Source of the DNA: an uncultured beta proteobacterium
GTDB lineage: Bacteria; Pseudomonadota; Gammaproteobacteria; Burkholderiales; Burkholderiaceae_C
Reading direction: 5' to 3'
DNA: 64,000 bases
Assembly: GCA_903822205.1 (NCBI GenBank)
Contig: CAIJOK010000039.1
Span: 43,383 to 107,382, forward strand
The notes beneath the pieces are model-generated. The model made no database searches and had not been told where the DNA came from. It saw nothing but the letters and a program-made list of their open reading frames with translations. Below are positions 19,146 to 28,498 of this stretch, one piece after another. The translations under genes were made by a program, and so were the position numbers. Each line of letters starts with the position of its first letter. Positions within the stretch are counted from its first letter, which is position 1.

Positions 19146-20666
19146 ATGAATTTTTTCGCCCCAGGCGTTGCGCTGCTCAGGTCATTGTCCGGTACCGTGC
19201 GGTTTTGGGCGGTATCTGTTCCCTTGTTTTTGGCCATGCTCATCGTTCTGTTGATGCACGCGGTGGGCAGTCAGGACGGTGATGTCCTACCGGTTGCCAT
19301 GATCTCTGTGGTGGGGATGTTGGTTTGGTGGTATCTGGTACGATGTTTCATGACCGTGAGCCAAGTAGAACGTGAACGCACGGATGCTTCGATGATGGCG
19401 GCTTCCAGGGGTGACCTGACCCGACAGACTGATACCGATGTGGCCACACTGGGCAACTTTGGCTTGCATCTTGAGGGCATGATCAGCAACATGTCCAGCA
19501 TCGTGGCCAACATCCGGACATCGGCCGTTCTGCTCGGTGATACGGGCAAAAAGCTGGTCGAAGACACCCGTTCGCTGTCTGAACGCGCAGAGGCTCAGGG
19601 CGACCACTTGCAGCAGACCTCTATGCACGTCAAACATGTCAGCGAGACAGTTGCCCGTAATGCCGCCGCAGCCCAAGAGGTGAGCATGATGACATCTAGC
19701 CTACACAACGAGGCTGACAGTGCCGGCAAGATGATGCACGAGGCCATGCAGAGTATGGGCCCGCTTGAGGTCACCTCCAAACGCATGTCCGAGATCATCG
19801 GGGTGATCGACGGGATTGCGTTTCAGACCAATTTATTGGCGCTAAATGCCGCTGTTGAGGCCGCTCGTGCCGGCGAGCAGGGCAGGGGCTTTGCTGTGGT
19901 GGCCGCCGAAGTGCGCAATCTGGCAAAACGCAGCCAGGCCGCCGCCGCCGAAATTCGCACGCTGATCGCCGAGTCTTCTAACCGTGTCGGCGATACCGTG
20001 AACGGTATTCACCGGATCAACGAAACCATGGAAAGTTTGATCTCGGGCATTGGCGAGATCGCCATGAACGTCAACGTCATGGCCGAGGGCAGCGCCTCGC
20101 AGAGCGCCGCCCTTGAAGAGGTGGTTCATGCTGTGGGTGACCTTGACGTGCTGACCCAGGAAAACACCGAGCTTGTCTCTCGTGCAGGGTTCAACTCAGA
20201 TCGCTTGATCTCGCAGGCTTCCACCCTCGAAATCTCGGTGGGCGATATGTGTTTGCGCCAGGGCACGGCAGACCAAGCCAGGCAACTGGTGTTTGATGCC
20301 ATGCTGCACCTGCGCACTGTGGGACTGGCGCAGGCCCTATTGGACTTTCATGATAAGCACGGCTCTTTTATTGACCGTGACCTGTATGTCTTCATTCTGG
20401 ACCGAACCGGGCGCTACGTGGTGCATGGCGCTATGCCTGATCGTGACGGCACGCTGCTGTCCGATGTGCATGGTTCGGATGCCGAAAAGATGCTGTCAGA
20501 TGCTTGGACGCTGTGTGACACAGAGCAGGGTGGTTGGGTCAGCCAAACCGTTCTGAACGAACTGACAGGCACAGTCCAAGCCAAGTCCTCATACGTCGTG
20601 CCTGTAGATGACAACCTTTTGCTGGGGTGTGGTTGCTACTTGAATGCCGAGTGGCTTAATGTGTAA
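19146..20666 (+). CDS. Methyl-accepting chemotaxis protein with a C-terminal cytoplasmic Cache-like domain
   Basis: About 506 residues from the ATG at 19146 (AAGG upstream; a TTG at 19107 is less likely). Two transmembrane helices lie close together (about 20-39 and 50-67) with only a short periplasmic loop, so there is no periplasmic sensor. A cytoplasmic helical region follows, then the conserved hairpin tip [34 protein letters not shown] (split here as a continuous family signature). After the signalling helices comes a single-Cache-like domain from about residue 385, with FIDRDLYVFILDRTGRYVVHG and KSSYVVPVDDNLLLGCGCY. Sensing is therefore expected inside the cell. No methylation-receptor pentapeptide at the C-terminus. 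Confidence 0.92.
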   Translation: MNFFAPGVALLRSLSGTVRFWAVSVPLFLAMLIVLLMHAVGSQDGDVLPVAMISVVGMLVWWYLVRCFMTVSQVERERTDASMMAASRGDLTRQTDTDVATLGNFGLHLEGMISNMSSIVANIRTSAVLLGDTGKKLVEDTRSLSERAEAQGDHLQQTSMHVKHVSETVARNAAAAQEVSMMTSSLHNEADSAGKMMHEAMQSMGPLEVTSKRMSEIIGVIDGIAFQTNLLALNAAVEAARAGEQGRGFAVVAAEVRNLAKRSQAAAAEIRTLIAESSNRVGDTVNGIHRINETMESLISGIGEIAMNVNVMAEGSASQSAALEEVVHAVGDLDVLTQENTELVSRAGFNSDRLISQASTLEISVGDMCLRQGTADQARQLVFDAMLHLRTVGLAQALLDFHDKHGSFIDRDLYVFILDRTGRYVVHGAMPDRDGTLLSDVHGSDAEKMLSDAWTLCDTEQGGWVSQTVLNELTGTVQAKSSYVVPVDDNLLLGCGCYLNAEWLNV

Positions 20667-20711
20667 TGTGTTGTCATACGCATGTTTGCCTTTTTTGTCG
20701 TTTGTGTCTGA

Positions 20712-21422
20712 TTGACTGCTGTGAGCTTTCTCACCGTGCCGGGTACCCCCCCTGATGATCCGCTCGGAAGGACACCCGACGTTGAGCGTGCATTGGTCAG
20801 GCTTTGCGCTCAGGTGTTGCCGGTCTGGGCACGCCAGTTGGCCAATTCTCGCAGTCAGTCAGAGACTGCCGTCGCTGAGATGTTGACGGCTTTTGCCGAG
20901 ATTGGCCCGCATCTGGATATGACGGCACGCCAGTCCAAACAGATCACAGCGGCCTTGACCGAGGGTCAAGATGGCATTACCCAACTGGCCAGGGCTTGTG
21001 ATCGTGAACTAGAGCCGGTGCTTCAGCAGATCACGGGGCCAGCGGCTGATGCGGTGCGGCGCGTCATCACCATGGTCCATAAGGCGGTCGATGCGCTGGA
21101 GGAAATCTCAAAACCGTTTGAGTATGAAACCCAAATGGTCAATTTGCAGGTCGATCGAATGTACCAAGGCTTTCAGTACCAGGATCGCATCAGCCAGATG
21201 ATGACGCTACTGCACAACGACATTGAACGGCTATGCTTCGTCTTGACCCTGCCGGATGTAGGTCTTGAGGATCTGGACCATGCGGCCTGGCTGGAACGTT
21301 TACAGTCCCAATACGTGATGCGGGAGCAGCATGATCTTCACGATGATGTAGATGAGGGTCAGCCCAGTGCGCACCAGGGCGAACCAGGCGCACAGGGTGA
21401 TCGTGGTATGACTTTTTTTTAA
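20712..21422 (+). CDS. Putative CheZ-like chemotaxis phosphatase
   Basis: About 236 residues, all helical by pattern. A central amphipathic segment contains FQYQDRISQMMTLLHNDIE, in which Asp158 and Gln162 have the spacing and context of the catalytic Asp143/Gln147 of E. coli CheZ (QDLTGQ). The C-terminus is acidic and disordered (EQHDLHDDVDEGQPSAHQGEPG) and ends in GMTFF, reminiscent of the flexible tail by which CheZ binds CheY. It sits between a receptor and CheY, 11 bp upstream of cheY. The start is uncertain: TTG at 20712 or GTG at 20721, neither with a good ribosome-binding site. Overall identity to CheZ is low, so the call depends on the motif and context. Confidence 0.6.
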   Translation: MTAVSFLTVPGTPPDDPLGRTPDVERALVRLCAQVLPVWARQLANSRSQSETAVAEMLTAFAEIGPHLDMTARQSKQITAALTEGQDGITQLARACDRELEPVLQQITGPAADAVRRVITMVHKAVDALEEISKPFEYETQMVNLQVDRMYQGFQYQDRISQMMTLLHNDIERLCFVLTLPDVGLEDLDHAAWLERLQSQYVMREQHDLHDDVDEGQPSAHQGEPGAQGDRGMTFF

Positions 21423-21433
21423 GGTGAATTGAG

Positions 21434-21802
21434 ATGGCACAAACAATTTTGGTGGTCGATGACTCAGCCAGTCTGCGTCAGGTGGTGGTCATGGCGCTAC
21501 AAGGTGCCGGTTACGAGGTTTTGCAAGCTGGTGACGGCCAAGCTGCATTGGCTTTACTTGACGGTCGCAAAATCCATATGGTGGTTTGCGATGTAAATAT
21601 GCCGCGCATGAACGGGATCGAGTTTGTTAAGGCTGCCAAGGCCATCCAAGCCTACCGTTTTTTACCAGTGCTCATGCTGACCACCGAAAGTCAGGAGGCC
21701 AAAAAAGAAGCCGGCAAAGCCGCCGGTGCCAAGGCCTGGATGGTCAAGCCTTTTTCTCCGGCCTCCTTGCTGAATGCGGTCTCCAAGCTCTGTTTGCCCT
21801 GA
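21434..21802 (+). CDS. cheY: Chemotaxis response regulator CheY
   Basis: 122 residues, receiver only. Acidic residues Asp9 and Asp10, phospho-acceptor Asp53 in VCDVNMPRMNG, the switch Thr in MLTTES and Lys in WMVKPFSP. This subtype (DVNMPRMNGIEF) is the one usually paired with a STAS-domain protein and CheA, which follow here. Phosphorylated by CheA and, in classical systems, binds FliM to change flagellar rotation. 64 bp ahead of the STAS gene. Confidence 0.93.
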   Translation: MAQTILVVDDSASLRQVVVMALQGAGYEVLQAGDGQAALALLDGRKIHMVVCDVNMPRMNGIEFVKAAKAIQAYRFLPVLMLTTESQEAKKEAGKAAGAKAWMVKPFSPASLLNAVSKLCLP

Positions 21803-21866
21803 ATTCCTCGGCCTGGCATGTGTGCGCAGTGCTGACGCTTTGCATCCACCCATCAAGATACCTTTC

Positions 21867-22169
21867 ATGATCAAACCTTTTGAGCTTCCGGTCGAAATGA
21901 CCATCTACAGTGTGGCCCAAACCCGTGACGGCTTGCTGGCTTGGTTGAGCGAACAAGCCCTCAAGCCTTTGGAAGTCCCTCAGATTTCTGCCGCCCAGGT
22001 CAGTGAAATTGACGGTGCAGGCCTGCAATTGTTAGTGGCCTTGTCCCACACGATGCAGGCATGGCGGCTTGTCGGGGCCAGCGAGATTTTTGTCGATGCC
22101 TGTCAAACCCTGGGCCTGAGTACGTGGTTTGACGGTCTCACCATGACCACCCCAGCACAGAAAGCCTAG
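21867..22169 (+). CDS. STAS-domain protein of the chemotaxis cluster
   Basis: 100 residues from the ATG at 21867. Single STAS fold: PFELPVEMTIYSVAQTRDGLLAWL, the conserved strand-loop QVSEIDGAGLQLLVALSHTM and a final helix after LVGASEIFVDACQTLGLS. The Asp-Gly-Ala position normally carries a phosphorylatable Ser/Thr in anti-anti-sigma factors and is Gly here, so regulation by a Ser kinase is not expected. Proteins of this kind often sit between CheY and CheA; their role is unsettled. Ends 4 bp before cheA. Confidence 0.85.
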   Translation: MIKPFELPVEMTIYSVAQTRDGLLAWLSEQALKPLEVPQISAAQVSEIDGAGLQLLVALSHTMQAWRLVGASEIFVDACQTLGLSTWFDGLTMTTPAQKA

Positions 22170-22173
22170 TGCC

Positions 22174-24366
22174 ATGAGTAACTCTGCGTCTGATGCCGAT
22201 CAGGCCTTCATTGCCGCCGCGATGCCAGCCTTTATCAGCGAGGCTGTTGAACAGACCGAGACCATCGAGTCTCTTTTGCTAGAGATTGAAGAGCATCCCA
22301 AGAACCGCGAGCTGCTCGATTCTTTGTTTCGCTGTGCCCACACCATCAAAGGCTCTGCCGGTATTTTTGGACTCAGCAAGGTGGTTGAATTTGCCCACCA
22401 TGTTGAGACCTTGCTGGATCAACTGCGTGAGGGCGCGATAGCATTTGGGCCACAGATGGGTACTTTGCTGCTGGAGTGCAATGACCAGATCAAGTTTTTG
22501 GTTGCCACAGCCTCTGACGAATCTGCGGATACCACCGACAGAAGGGACCAACGTGCTGACCTTGTGATCCGGCTTTGTGCTTGTACCGAGGGCACAGTGC
22601 AGGGTACTGTGGCTTTGCCGTCTGCTGCTGGTCAGGCATTAACCGCTGGTGAGGATGGTGTCACGCTCTGGAAGGTTTCGGCCCGATTTGCTCAGGATAC
22701 CTTTCGCAATGGCATGGACCCCCTGTCCATCGCCCGCTACCTGGGCGGTTTGGGCGTGGTTCAGTCCATGGTGTGTGGCACAGACACCGTGCCCTCATTG
22801 GCCAACATCAACCCCGAGTCTTGTTATTTAAGTTTTTCTATGGCGATTGAATCGTCTGCATCGCGCGACGAAATCGCAGGCGCTTTCAGCTTTGTGGCCG
22901 ATGACTGCGAGCTTGACATCATCAAGCCCGAGACTCAGAGCCAAAAGCTGGCACGCGAGATCGATGAAATGCCCGAGACCCCACGATTAGGCGATTTGTT
23001 GGTGTCGGTCGGTGCGGTGTCGCATGACAAACTGGCCCAGGTGTTGAGTTCACAGCAAAAGGCCACGGGTCAGTCGTTGCTGGACAAGCCAAAAATTGGC
23101 AATCTACTTGAAACCCAGGCAGGGGTAGCACCCGAGGTGGTTGAGGCTGCATTGAACAAACAGCAAAAGACGCGCGAAACCAGTACCGGCGAAGAGGGTC
23201 GCTACATCCGCGTTCAGGCCGACCGTCTCGATGCGGTGATCAACCTGTTAGGCGAGCTTGTCATCGCGGGTGCCGGTGCCACGCTTTTAGCGCGTGAAAC
23301 CCGCCAGGTGGCGCTGATCGAGGCTAATCTTCACATGAACAGCTTGATCGAAGAAATCCGCAATGGCACTTTGGGTCTGCGCATGGTGCCTGTTGGAGAA
23401 ACTTTCAGTCGCTTCAGGCGGGTGGTTCGTGACACCGCATCCAGTCTGGGTAAAGAGGTCAATTTTGAAATTGTTGGCGGTGAGGCCGAATTGGACAAGT
23501 CCATGGTCGAAAAGATCGCTGACCCCCTGATGCACCTGGTTCGCAATTCGCTGGATCACGGTTTGGAGCCTCCGCCTGAGCGCGTGGCGGCCGGCAAACC
23601 TGCGGTCGGTCGATTGGTGCTGAGTGCCCAGCACGAGACCGGTGCCATTTTGATCCGCATAGAGGACGATGGGCGTGGCATCAACCGCGAACGGGTGCTG
23701 CAACGTGCGTGGAACCGGGGTCTGGTTGAGCCTGGGGTTGTCCCCGTTGACGATGCCATCAACATGCTGATTTTTGAACCCGGGTTTTCAACCGCTGAGC
23801 AGGTGACCAACTTGTCAGGGCGCGGTGTGGGCATGGATGTGGTGCGTCGCAACATCGAGGCCCTGCGTGGCAGCTTAAGGCTGAATAACCGTCCGGGTCA
23901 TGGTCTACAGGTGGACATCCGTTTGCCGCTGACCTTGGCCATCATCGACGGCTTTTTGGTGGGTGTTGGGGTGAGCAAATTTGTACTGCCGCTTGAGTCC
24001 GTGGTGGAGGTCATTGAGTCAGGTGGTCAGTACGTCAAGGTCGATGCCTCAGGCAGGCACTGTTTAGAGCTTCGAGGTGCCGTGCTGCCAGTGGTTCGGC
24101 TGCGTACGCTCTACAACATTGAGTCCAGTCTGCCCGACCGCGTCAGTGTGGTGGTCGTCAATTCTGTTCGCGGCAAGTACGGCATTGAGGTGGAGGTTTT
24201 GCTGGGCCAGCAACAAACCGTGATCAAGCCCTTGGGACGATTGTTCAAAACCTTGCGCGGTATCTCAGGCTCCAGCATTCTGGGCAGTGGCGAGGTAGCG
24301 CTGATTTTGGACGTAGGGTCTTTGGGTGAGTTGGTGACCGCTGAGCCTTCCAGTGTGAGTGTGTAA
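22174..24366 (+). CDS. cheA: Chemotaxis sensor kinase CheA
   Basis: 730 residues. P1 Hpt domain with His56 in CAHTIKGSAGIFG; a long linker with a P2-like domain (about 165-260, MDPLSIARYLGGLGVV and FVADDCELDII); P3 dimerisation helices (RVQADRLDAVINLLGELVIAGA); P4 ATPase with NSLDHG, DDGRGI and GRGVGMDVVR; and a P5 CheW-like domain at the C-terminus (LPLTLAIIDGFLVGVGVSKFVLPLESV). All catalytic boxes are intact. Starts 4 bp after the STAS gene. No separate cheW follows, which is unusual; an adaptor must come from elsewhere or P5 must suffice. Confidence 0.97.
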   Translation: MSNSASDADQAFIAAAMPAFISEAVEQTETIESLLLEIEEHPKNRELLDSLFRCAHTIKGSAGIFGLSKVVEFAHHVETLLDQLREGAIAFGPQMGTLLLECNDQIKFLVATASDESADTTDRRDQRADLVIRLCACTEGTVQGTVALPSAAGQALTAGEDGVTLWKVSARFAQDTFRNGMDPLSIARYLGGLGVVQSMVCGTDTVPSLANINPESCYLSFSMAIESSASRDEIAGAFSFVADDCELDIIKPETQSQKLAREIDEMPETPRLGDLLVSVGAVSHDKLAQVLSSQQKATGQSLLDKPKIGNLLETQAGVAPEVVEAALNKQQKTRETSTGEEGRYIRVQADRLDAVINLLGELVIAGAGATLLARETRQVALIEANLHMNSLIEEIRNGTLGLRMVPVGETFSRFRRVVRDTASSLGKEVNFEIVGGEAELDKSMVEKIADPLMHLVRNSLDHGLEPPPERVAAGKPAVGRLVLSAQHETGAILIRIEDDGRGINRERVLQRAWNRGLVEPGVVPVDDAINMLIFEPGFSTAEQVTNLSGRGVGMDVVRRNIEALRGSLRLNNRPGHGLQVDIRLPLTLAIIDGFLVGVGVSKFVLPLESVVEVIESGGQYVKVDASGRHCLELRGAVLPVVRLRTLYNIESSLPDRVSVVVVNSVRGKYGIEVEVLLGQQQTVIKPLGRLFKTLRGISGSSILGSGEVALILDVGSLGELVTAEPSSVSV

Positions 24367-24411
24367 AGGTGGCTGGTCAAGGTCGTTGATAAGTTACTGA
24401 CCATAAGTTTA

Positions 24412-24470
24412 ATACGTATATTTTTCTGTAAGTCATTGATTTATATGATACGACTGTTTGCTATACGTAT
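24412..24470. promoter_or_regulatory. Paired ATACGTATA/TATACGTAT dyad upstream of an exported protein gene
   Basis: Two 9-bp inverted arms separated by 41 bp, each itself a near-palindrome around TACGTA, in the 248-bp spacer after cheA. Position and symmetry suggest an operator pair for the genes that follow; no regulator can be named. Confidence 0.4.
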
Positions 24471-24491
24471 CTAATTTGTGATTCGTAACTT

Positions 24492-24530
24492 ATAGGTCGT
24501 TGATATAGGTCGTTGATATAGGTCGTTGAT
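24492..24530 (+). repeat. 13-bp tandem array in the cheA spacer
   Basis: Three perfect copies of ATAGGTCGTTGAT followed by a partial fourth. A further GGTCGTTGAT occurs at 24381-24390. Just downstream are two copies of the 9-bp unit TTTTGTTGA (24561-24578), the same unit found inside a coding region at 37181-37216. Confidence 0.9.
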
Positions 24531-24614
24531 ATAGGTTCATGTGGGTTTTTTTCCATTTGATTTTGTTGATTTTGTTGATTTTTTAATTGATTACTTTGAT
24601 GAGAGGATATTGCC

Positions 24615-25025
24615 ATGAAAAAAAGCTTGGTTACTGTGTGTTTTTCCCTGTTGGTACTGTCAGCGTCCCAGTGGGTGTATGCCGAGGATTTCAAGGAACT
24701 GCGTGCCAAAATGATGACGGCACGTGAGGCCTTGGTCGCCATGGCCACCGACAAGACCAAACGTGGGCCAGAGCAACAAAAAACCGTCAAGGACACCGCC
24801 GATGCTGTTAGTGCCTTGCTGGGCCGATTGAAGGCACCCGCCGGTCAAGAGGCCAAGTTCAAAGAACTGGCCGACACCTGGGCAGCCTTTAAAAAAACGC
24901 GTGAGACTGAGCTGGTACCGTTGATCTTGGCAGGTAAGGACGACGAGGCCCTTAAACTGGCTGGCGGCATTCAAAAGGAGCGTATCGGCAAGTGTCTGAG
25001 TTTGGCGGGGCAACTGGGTGGCTGA
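24615..25025 (+). CDS. Small exported helical protein in the chemotaxis cluster
   Basis: 136 residues with a clear signal peptide (KK, then [19 protein letters not shown] with cleavage after YAEA-like VYA). The mature part of about 113 residues is helical and charged and resembles a free-standing four-helix sensor domain of the type found in receptor periplasmic regions: [39 protein letters not shown]. No heme or metal motif is evident. It is preceded by a repeat-rich 248-bp spacer and followed after 62 bp by a receptor. A periplasmic ligand-binding or accessory role for that receptor is an inference from position. Confidence 0.75.
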   Translation: MKKSLVTVCFSLLVLSASQWVYAEDFKELRAKMMTAREALVAMATDKTKRGPEQQKTVKDTADAVSALLGRLKAPAGQEAKFKELADTWAAFKKTRETELVPLILAGKDDEALKLAGGIQKERIGKCLSLAGQLGG

Positions 25026-25087
25026 TGCCATGGGTTCATTGTGAAGAGATGGTAGATGTGGCACAACGCATTGACTGGAGCCTGGGT

Positions 25088-27682
25088 ATGCATCTGAAAG
25101 ACTTGAAAATCGGGATGCGTTTGTCCATTCTGCTGGCCTTGCTGGTCCTGGTTTTGCTGATCACCGGGTGGGTGGGTTTGCGTGCTGCAGCCCAGGCCAC
25201 TGTCGACCTTGAAAACCAGTACGCCAACGGCATGTTGCCGCTGCGGTATATGTCCCAGATCGAAACCCTGATGCAGGCTAACCAGATGCTGGTGTTGCGT
25301 GCCATTACCAACCCGTCAGACGAAAACTCGCAGCTTGCCGTCAGCGGTGTGACGGCCAACATGGACACCATCACGCAGACGCTCAAGCTCTTTCAGGGCA
25401 CTCTCATGTCTGACACCGAGCAAAAACTGGTGCAGGACTTTGAAATTAAACGTACAGCCTTTGTCAAAGATGGCTTGATGCCCATGATCGATGCGCTCAG
25501 GGACAACAGCCCTGCCCGCGCCGGATTGATCGAAGAGACACTCTCCAACCGGTGGCGCGATGTGGCCCCTGTGATTCAAAGCATTCAAAAATTGCAGCTT
25601 TCTGAGAATTTGGCGCAACATCAGGCATCACGCGCCAGTGCTGCTTCGGCCACCAGCGGTGTCATCATGGTTTTGTGCTTGGCCGTGACATTGACCATTG
25701 CGGCCGGTTTTTATTTGATCCGGAGCATTACCCAGCCCATGCATCGAGCTGTATCGATCGCCCTGGACGTGGCTGCAGGCAGGCTGACCGCCCACATTGA
25801 GGTCGATCGTGCTGATGAGACCGGCCATTTGCTGGGGGCCATGGCCACCATGCAGGGGGTGCTCAACCAGTTTTTGGAGTCCCAAAGCGAAATGGCCCGC
25901 CAGCATGACCTTGGCATGTTGGACTACGTCATGCCAACCGACCATCTGCAAGGGTCTTACCGCATCATGGCGCAGTCCATCAATCAATTGGTGCGCTCAC
26001 ATATTGCCGTCAAGATGAAAGTCGTTGAGCTTGTGCAAGCCTACACCGCAGGCCGCCTGGATGTCGCGATGGATCGCTTGCCAGGCCAAAAAGCCCGCGT
26101 CACACAAGCCATTGACGAGGTGCAGACTGCCATGAAGGAAGCTGCTTTGGCTGCGACATTCAACGAGCGTATTCGAAGATCGCTTGACAGTCTGCCCGTC
26201 TGTGTGACGGTGTCCAACGCGGAGTCTCTGCTGGTACACGCCACACCGGCGGCCAAAGAATTACTCAAACTTTTTGGCGGGCCGAGTTTTGACACCGATA
26301 AGTTTTACGGCAACAAGCTCAGCACTTTGTTTCAGCACCCCTCGGATGCCAGCCGTTTTGATCAAGCCGTGCGCTCTGGTGAGAATGTGGATATGGAAAT
26401 CCAGGGGCGGCAACTGCGCATTTTGGCGCGTCCGGTGCAAGACAGTCATGGTATTTCCATCGGTCGCATCACCCAATGGCTGGATCGCACCGACGAGATA
26501 GCCGCAGAGCAAGAGCTTGACCAGATCGTCACTGCTGCGACGCACGGTGACTTTGGCGGCAGGCTGCGGCTGGACAACAAAACCGGTTTTTTTGCCAAAA
26601 TTTCAAAGGGTATGAACCAACTCTTGGACACCAGCGAACAGGGTCTTGAGGATGTCGCACGGGTCATGCTGGCTGTGGCCGAGGGCGACCTGACGCAACA
26701 CATCAGCCGCCAGTATGAAGGCTTGTTTGGCCGTGTCAAGGACAGCGTCAACACATCGACCGACAACCTGACCCGTGTGATCGGCGAAGTGCGCGCAGCG
26801 GCAGATGCTCTGACTGTGGCCGCCAACCAGGTCAGCTCAACAGCCCAGTCGCTTAGCCAAGCGGCCAGTCAGCAGGCGGCATCGCTTGATGAGACCACCT
26901 CGCAGATCGAGGTGATGTCTGCCTCCATCAACCAAAACAGCGACAACGCTCGTGTGACCGACAGCGTGGCCACTAAAGCGACCCGAGAAGCCGCCGATGG
27001 GGGGGGTGCTGTCAGTCAAACTGTCATGGCCATGAAACAAATTGCGGCCAAGATAGGCATCGTCGATGACATTGCCTACCAGACCAATCTGTTGGCGCTC
27101 AACGCCGCCATTGAGGCAGCACGGGCGGGCGAGCACGGCAAAGGCTTTGCCGTTGTCGCAGCCGAGGTTCGCAAATTGGCCGAGCGCAGCCAGGAGGCCG
27201 CCAAAGAGATCGGTGCATTGGCCGGCAACAGTGTGATCACCGCCGAACACGCCGGCAAATTGTTGGACGAGATCGTTCCCAGCATCCAAAAGACCAGTGA
27301 ACTGGTGCAAGAGATCGCTGTAGCCAGCGCAGGGCAAAGTGAGTCCGTCACGCAAATTGGCGGGGCGATGGGCCAGCTTAGCCGGGCCACCCAGCAAAAC
27401 GCCAGTGCCTCAGAGGAACTGGCCGCCACCAGCGAAGAGCTTACCGGCCAGGCAGAGCAATTGCAACAAAGCATGGCTTTCTTTCGCACGGATGCCGGTC
27501 ACTCACCCCAAAGCCGCCAGCTTGCAAGCGCCTCCGAACGCAGAGGCAAGCCGACCGTCGGCAAAGGCGGTCAAGGGGGTAAAGGCGGTCAAGGGGGTCA
27601 GAGCAGCCGACGTATTGCGGCGGATGTGTTGCTGGCTGCGCCGGTGCGCCGCAATGACACCGGTCATTTCAAGCCTTACTGA
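25088..27682 (+). CDS. Methyl-accepting chemotaxis protein with periplasmic four-helix and internal PAS domains
   Basis: About 864 residues from the ATG at 25088, chosen for a GGAG 7 nt upstream; in-frame ATGs at 25025 and 25049 are alternatives, the first overlapping the preceding stop. TM1 about 12-30, a periplasmic four-helix domain, TM2 ending [10 protein letters not shown], a HAMP domain, a PAS-like domain (about 360-470, [26 protein letters not shown]), a second HAMP-like stretch ([14 protein letters not shown]) and the signalling hairpin with [21 protein letters not shown]-type tip. The C-terminus carries two 18-bp repeats encoding KGGQGG (27563-27598). The stop overlaps rnfH on the other strand by 14 bp. 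Confidence 0.95.
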   Translation: MHLKDLKIGMRLSILLALLVLVLLITGWVGLRAAAQATVDLENQYANGMLPLRYMSQIETLMQANQMLVLRAITNPSDENSQLAVSGVTANMDTITQTLKLFQGTLMSDTEQKLVQDFEIKRTAFVKDGLMPMIDALRDNSPARAGLIEETLSNRWRDVAPVIQSIQKLQLSENLAQHQASRASAASATSGVIMVLCLAVTLTIAAGFYLIRSITQPMHRAVSIALDVAAGRLTAHIEVDRADETGHLLGAMATMQGVLNQFLESQSEMARQHDLGMLDYVMPTDHLQGSYRIMAQSINQLVRSHIAVKMKVVELVQAYTAGRLDVAMDRLPGQKARVTQAIDEVQTAMKEAALAATFNERIRRSLDSLPVCVTVSNAESLLVHATPAAKELLKLFGGPSFDTDKFYGNKLSTLFQHPSDASRFDQAVRSGENVDMEIQGRQLRILARPVQDSHGISIGRITQWLDRTDEIAAEQELDQIVTAATHGDFGGRLRLDNKTGFFAKISKGMNQLLDTSEQGLEDVARVMLAVAEGDLTQHISRQYEGLFGRVKDSVNTSTDNLTRVIGEVRAAADALTVAANQVSSTAQSLSQAASQQAASLDETTSQIEVMSASINQNSDNARVTDSVATKATREAADGGGAVSQTVMAMKQIAAKIGIVDDIAYQTNLLALNAAIEAARAGEHGKGFAVVAAEVRKLAERSQEAAKEIGALAGNSVITAEHAGKLLDEIVPSIQKTSELVQEIAVASAGQSESVTQIGGAMGQLSRATQQNASASEELAATSEELTGQAEQLQQSMAFFRTDAGHSPQSRQLASASERRGKPTVGKGGQGGKGGQGGQSSRRIAADVLLAAPVRRNDTGHFKPY
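27563..27598 (+). repeat. 18-bp tandem repeat in the receptor C-terminus
   Basis: Two copies of an 18-bp unit encoding Lys-Gly-Gly-Gln-Gly-Gly, in frame, in a flexible tail beyond the signalling helices. Confidence 0.85.
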
Positions 27683-27974
27683 ATAGCCCTGCAGCACGCA
27701 CACCCTGTAGGGCAAACCTTTCGCGTCGGGCGGTCTTGGGGTCCACCCTTAAAGGCCTGTAGATTTCCACCCTGTCTTGGTCTCGCAGCAGTTGATTCAT
27801 CGGTGCTCTTTGGCCCCACACGCCCGTCGCGATGTCTGGGTGCATCAGCTCAGGAAACCGTTGCAATAAACCACTCATCTGTAAGGTTTGCCAGACCGTC
27901 ACGGGCGGATCAACCCTCAGACTGAGCTCATGCACGGTGCGAGCGGCAGGCGAATACACCACACAGACGCTCAT
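27669..27974 (-). CDS. RnfH-family ubiquitin-like protein (RatB)
   Basis: About 101 residues from the ATG at 27974, 7 nt after the ratA stop (an ATG at 27992 would overlap ratA). Ubiquitin-like beta-grasp pattern of the family: [68 protein letters not shown]. It usually follows ratA, as here; its molecular role is not well established. Converges with the receptor gene. Confidence 0.85.
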   Translation of the reverse strand: MSVCVVYSPAARTVHELSLRVDPPVTVWQTLQMSGLLQRFPELMHPDIATGVWGQRAPMNQLLRDQDRVEIYRPLRVDPKTARRERFALQGVRAAGLFSKA

Positions 27975-27981
27975 CCGTGTT

Positions 27982-28422
27982 TTATCTGGCATACAGTTGA
28001 TCGGCCCGCAGGATAAAGGCATCGACCATGCTGATGGCGATCTTGTCAAACACGGGTTTGATCACATGACCGAGTACGCCCTTAAAGGCATAGGTCAGCG
28101 TCAGGTCAACCCTGCACGCTTGTTGGTCGGCAGCCCCCAAGGCCACAAAATGCCATTTGCCTTCAAGGTGAGAAAAAGGGCCATTGACCAATTTGATCAG
28201 CACTTGCTGGTCTGGCGTGTGGGTGTTTCGGGTGGTAAAAGTCTGGCGCACCCCCATCATGGCAATGCCAATCTCGGCCACCATGCCGGTGGCATCTTGT
28301 GACACAGCCCGTGCTTTGTCGCACCATGGCAAAAACTGGGGATACTGGCAGACATCCGTCACCAGACGGTACATCTGCGCTTGGCTGTATCCAATCAGGA
28401 CAGACTTTTTGATGGTTTTCAT
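27982..28422 (-). CDS. ratA: RatA, START/COQ10-like protein
   Basis: 146 residues from the ATG at 28422 (MKTIKKSVLIGYSQAQMYRLVTDV); an upstream extension exists but runs across the smpB promoter and start. START-like fold of the COQ10/RatA family: PQFLPWCDKARAV, GPFSHLEGKWHFVAL and DAFILRADQLY. E. coli RatA was reported to inhibit 70S assembly, while homologues bind ubiquinone. Divergent from smpB over 76 bp, the common proteobacterial arrangement, and followed at once by rnfH. Confidence 0.92.
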   Translation of the reverse strand: MKTIKKSVLIGYSQAQMYRLVTDVCQYPQFLPWCDKARAVSQDATGMVAEIGIAMMGVRQTFTTRNTHTPDQQVLIKLVNGPFSHLEGKWHFVALGAADQQACRVDLTLTYAFKGVLGHVIKPVFDKIAISMVDAFILRADQLYAR

Positions 28423-28498
28423 GGTTCTTACAATGCGTATTTTTTTGCGCGGAATGGCGTGATCGCGATGGGTTGCGCCGCGTATTCGCGTTACTGTC

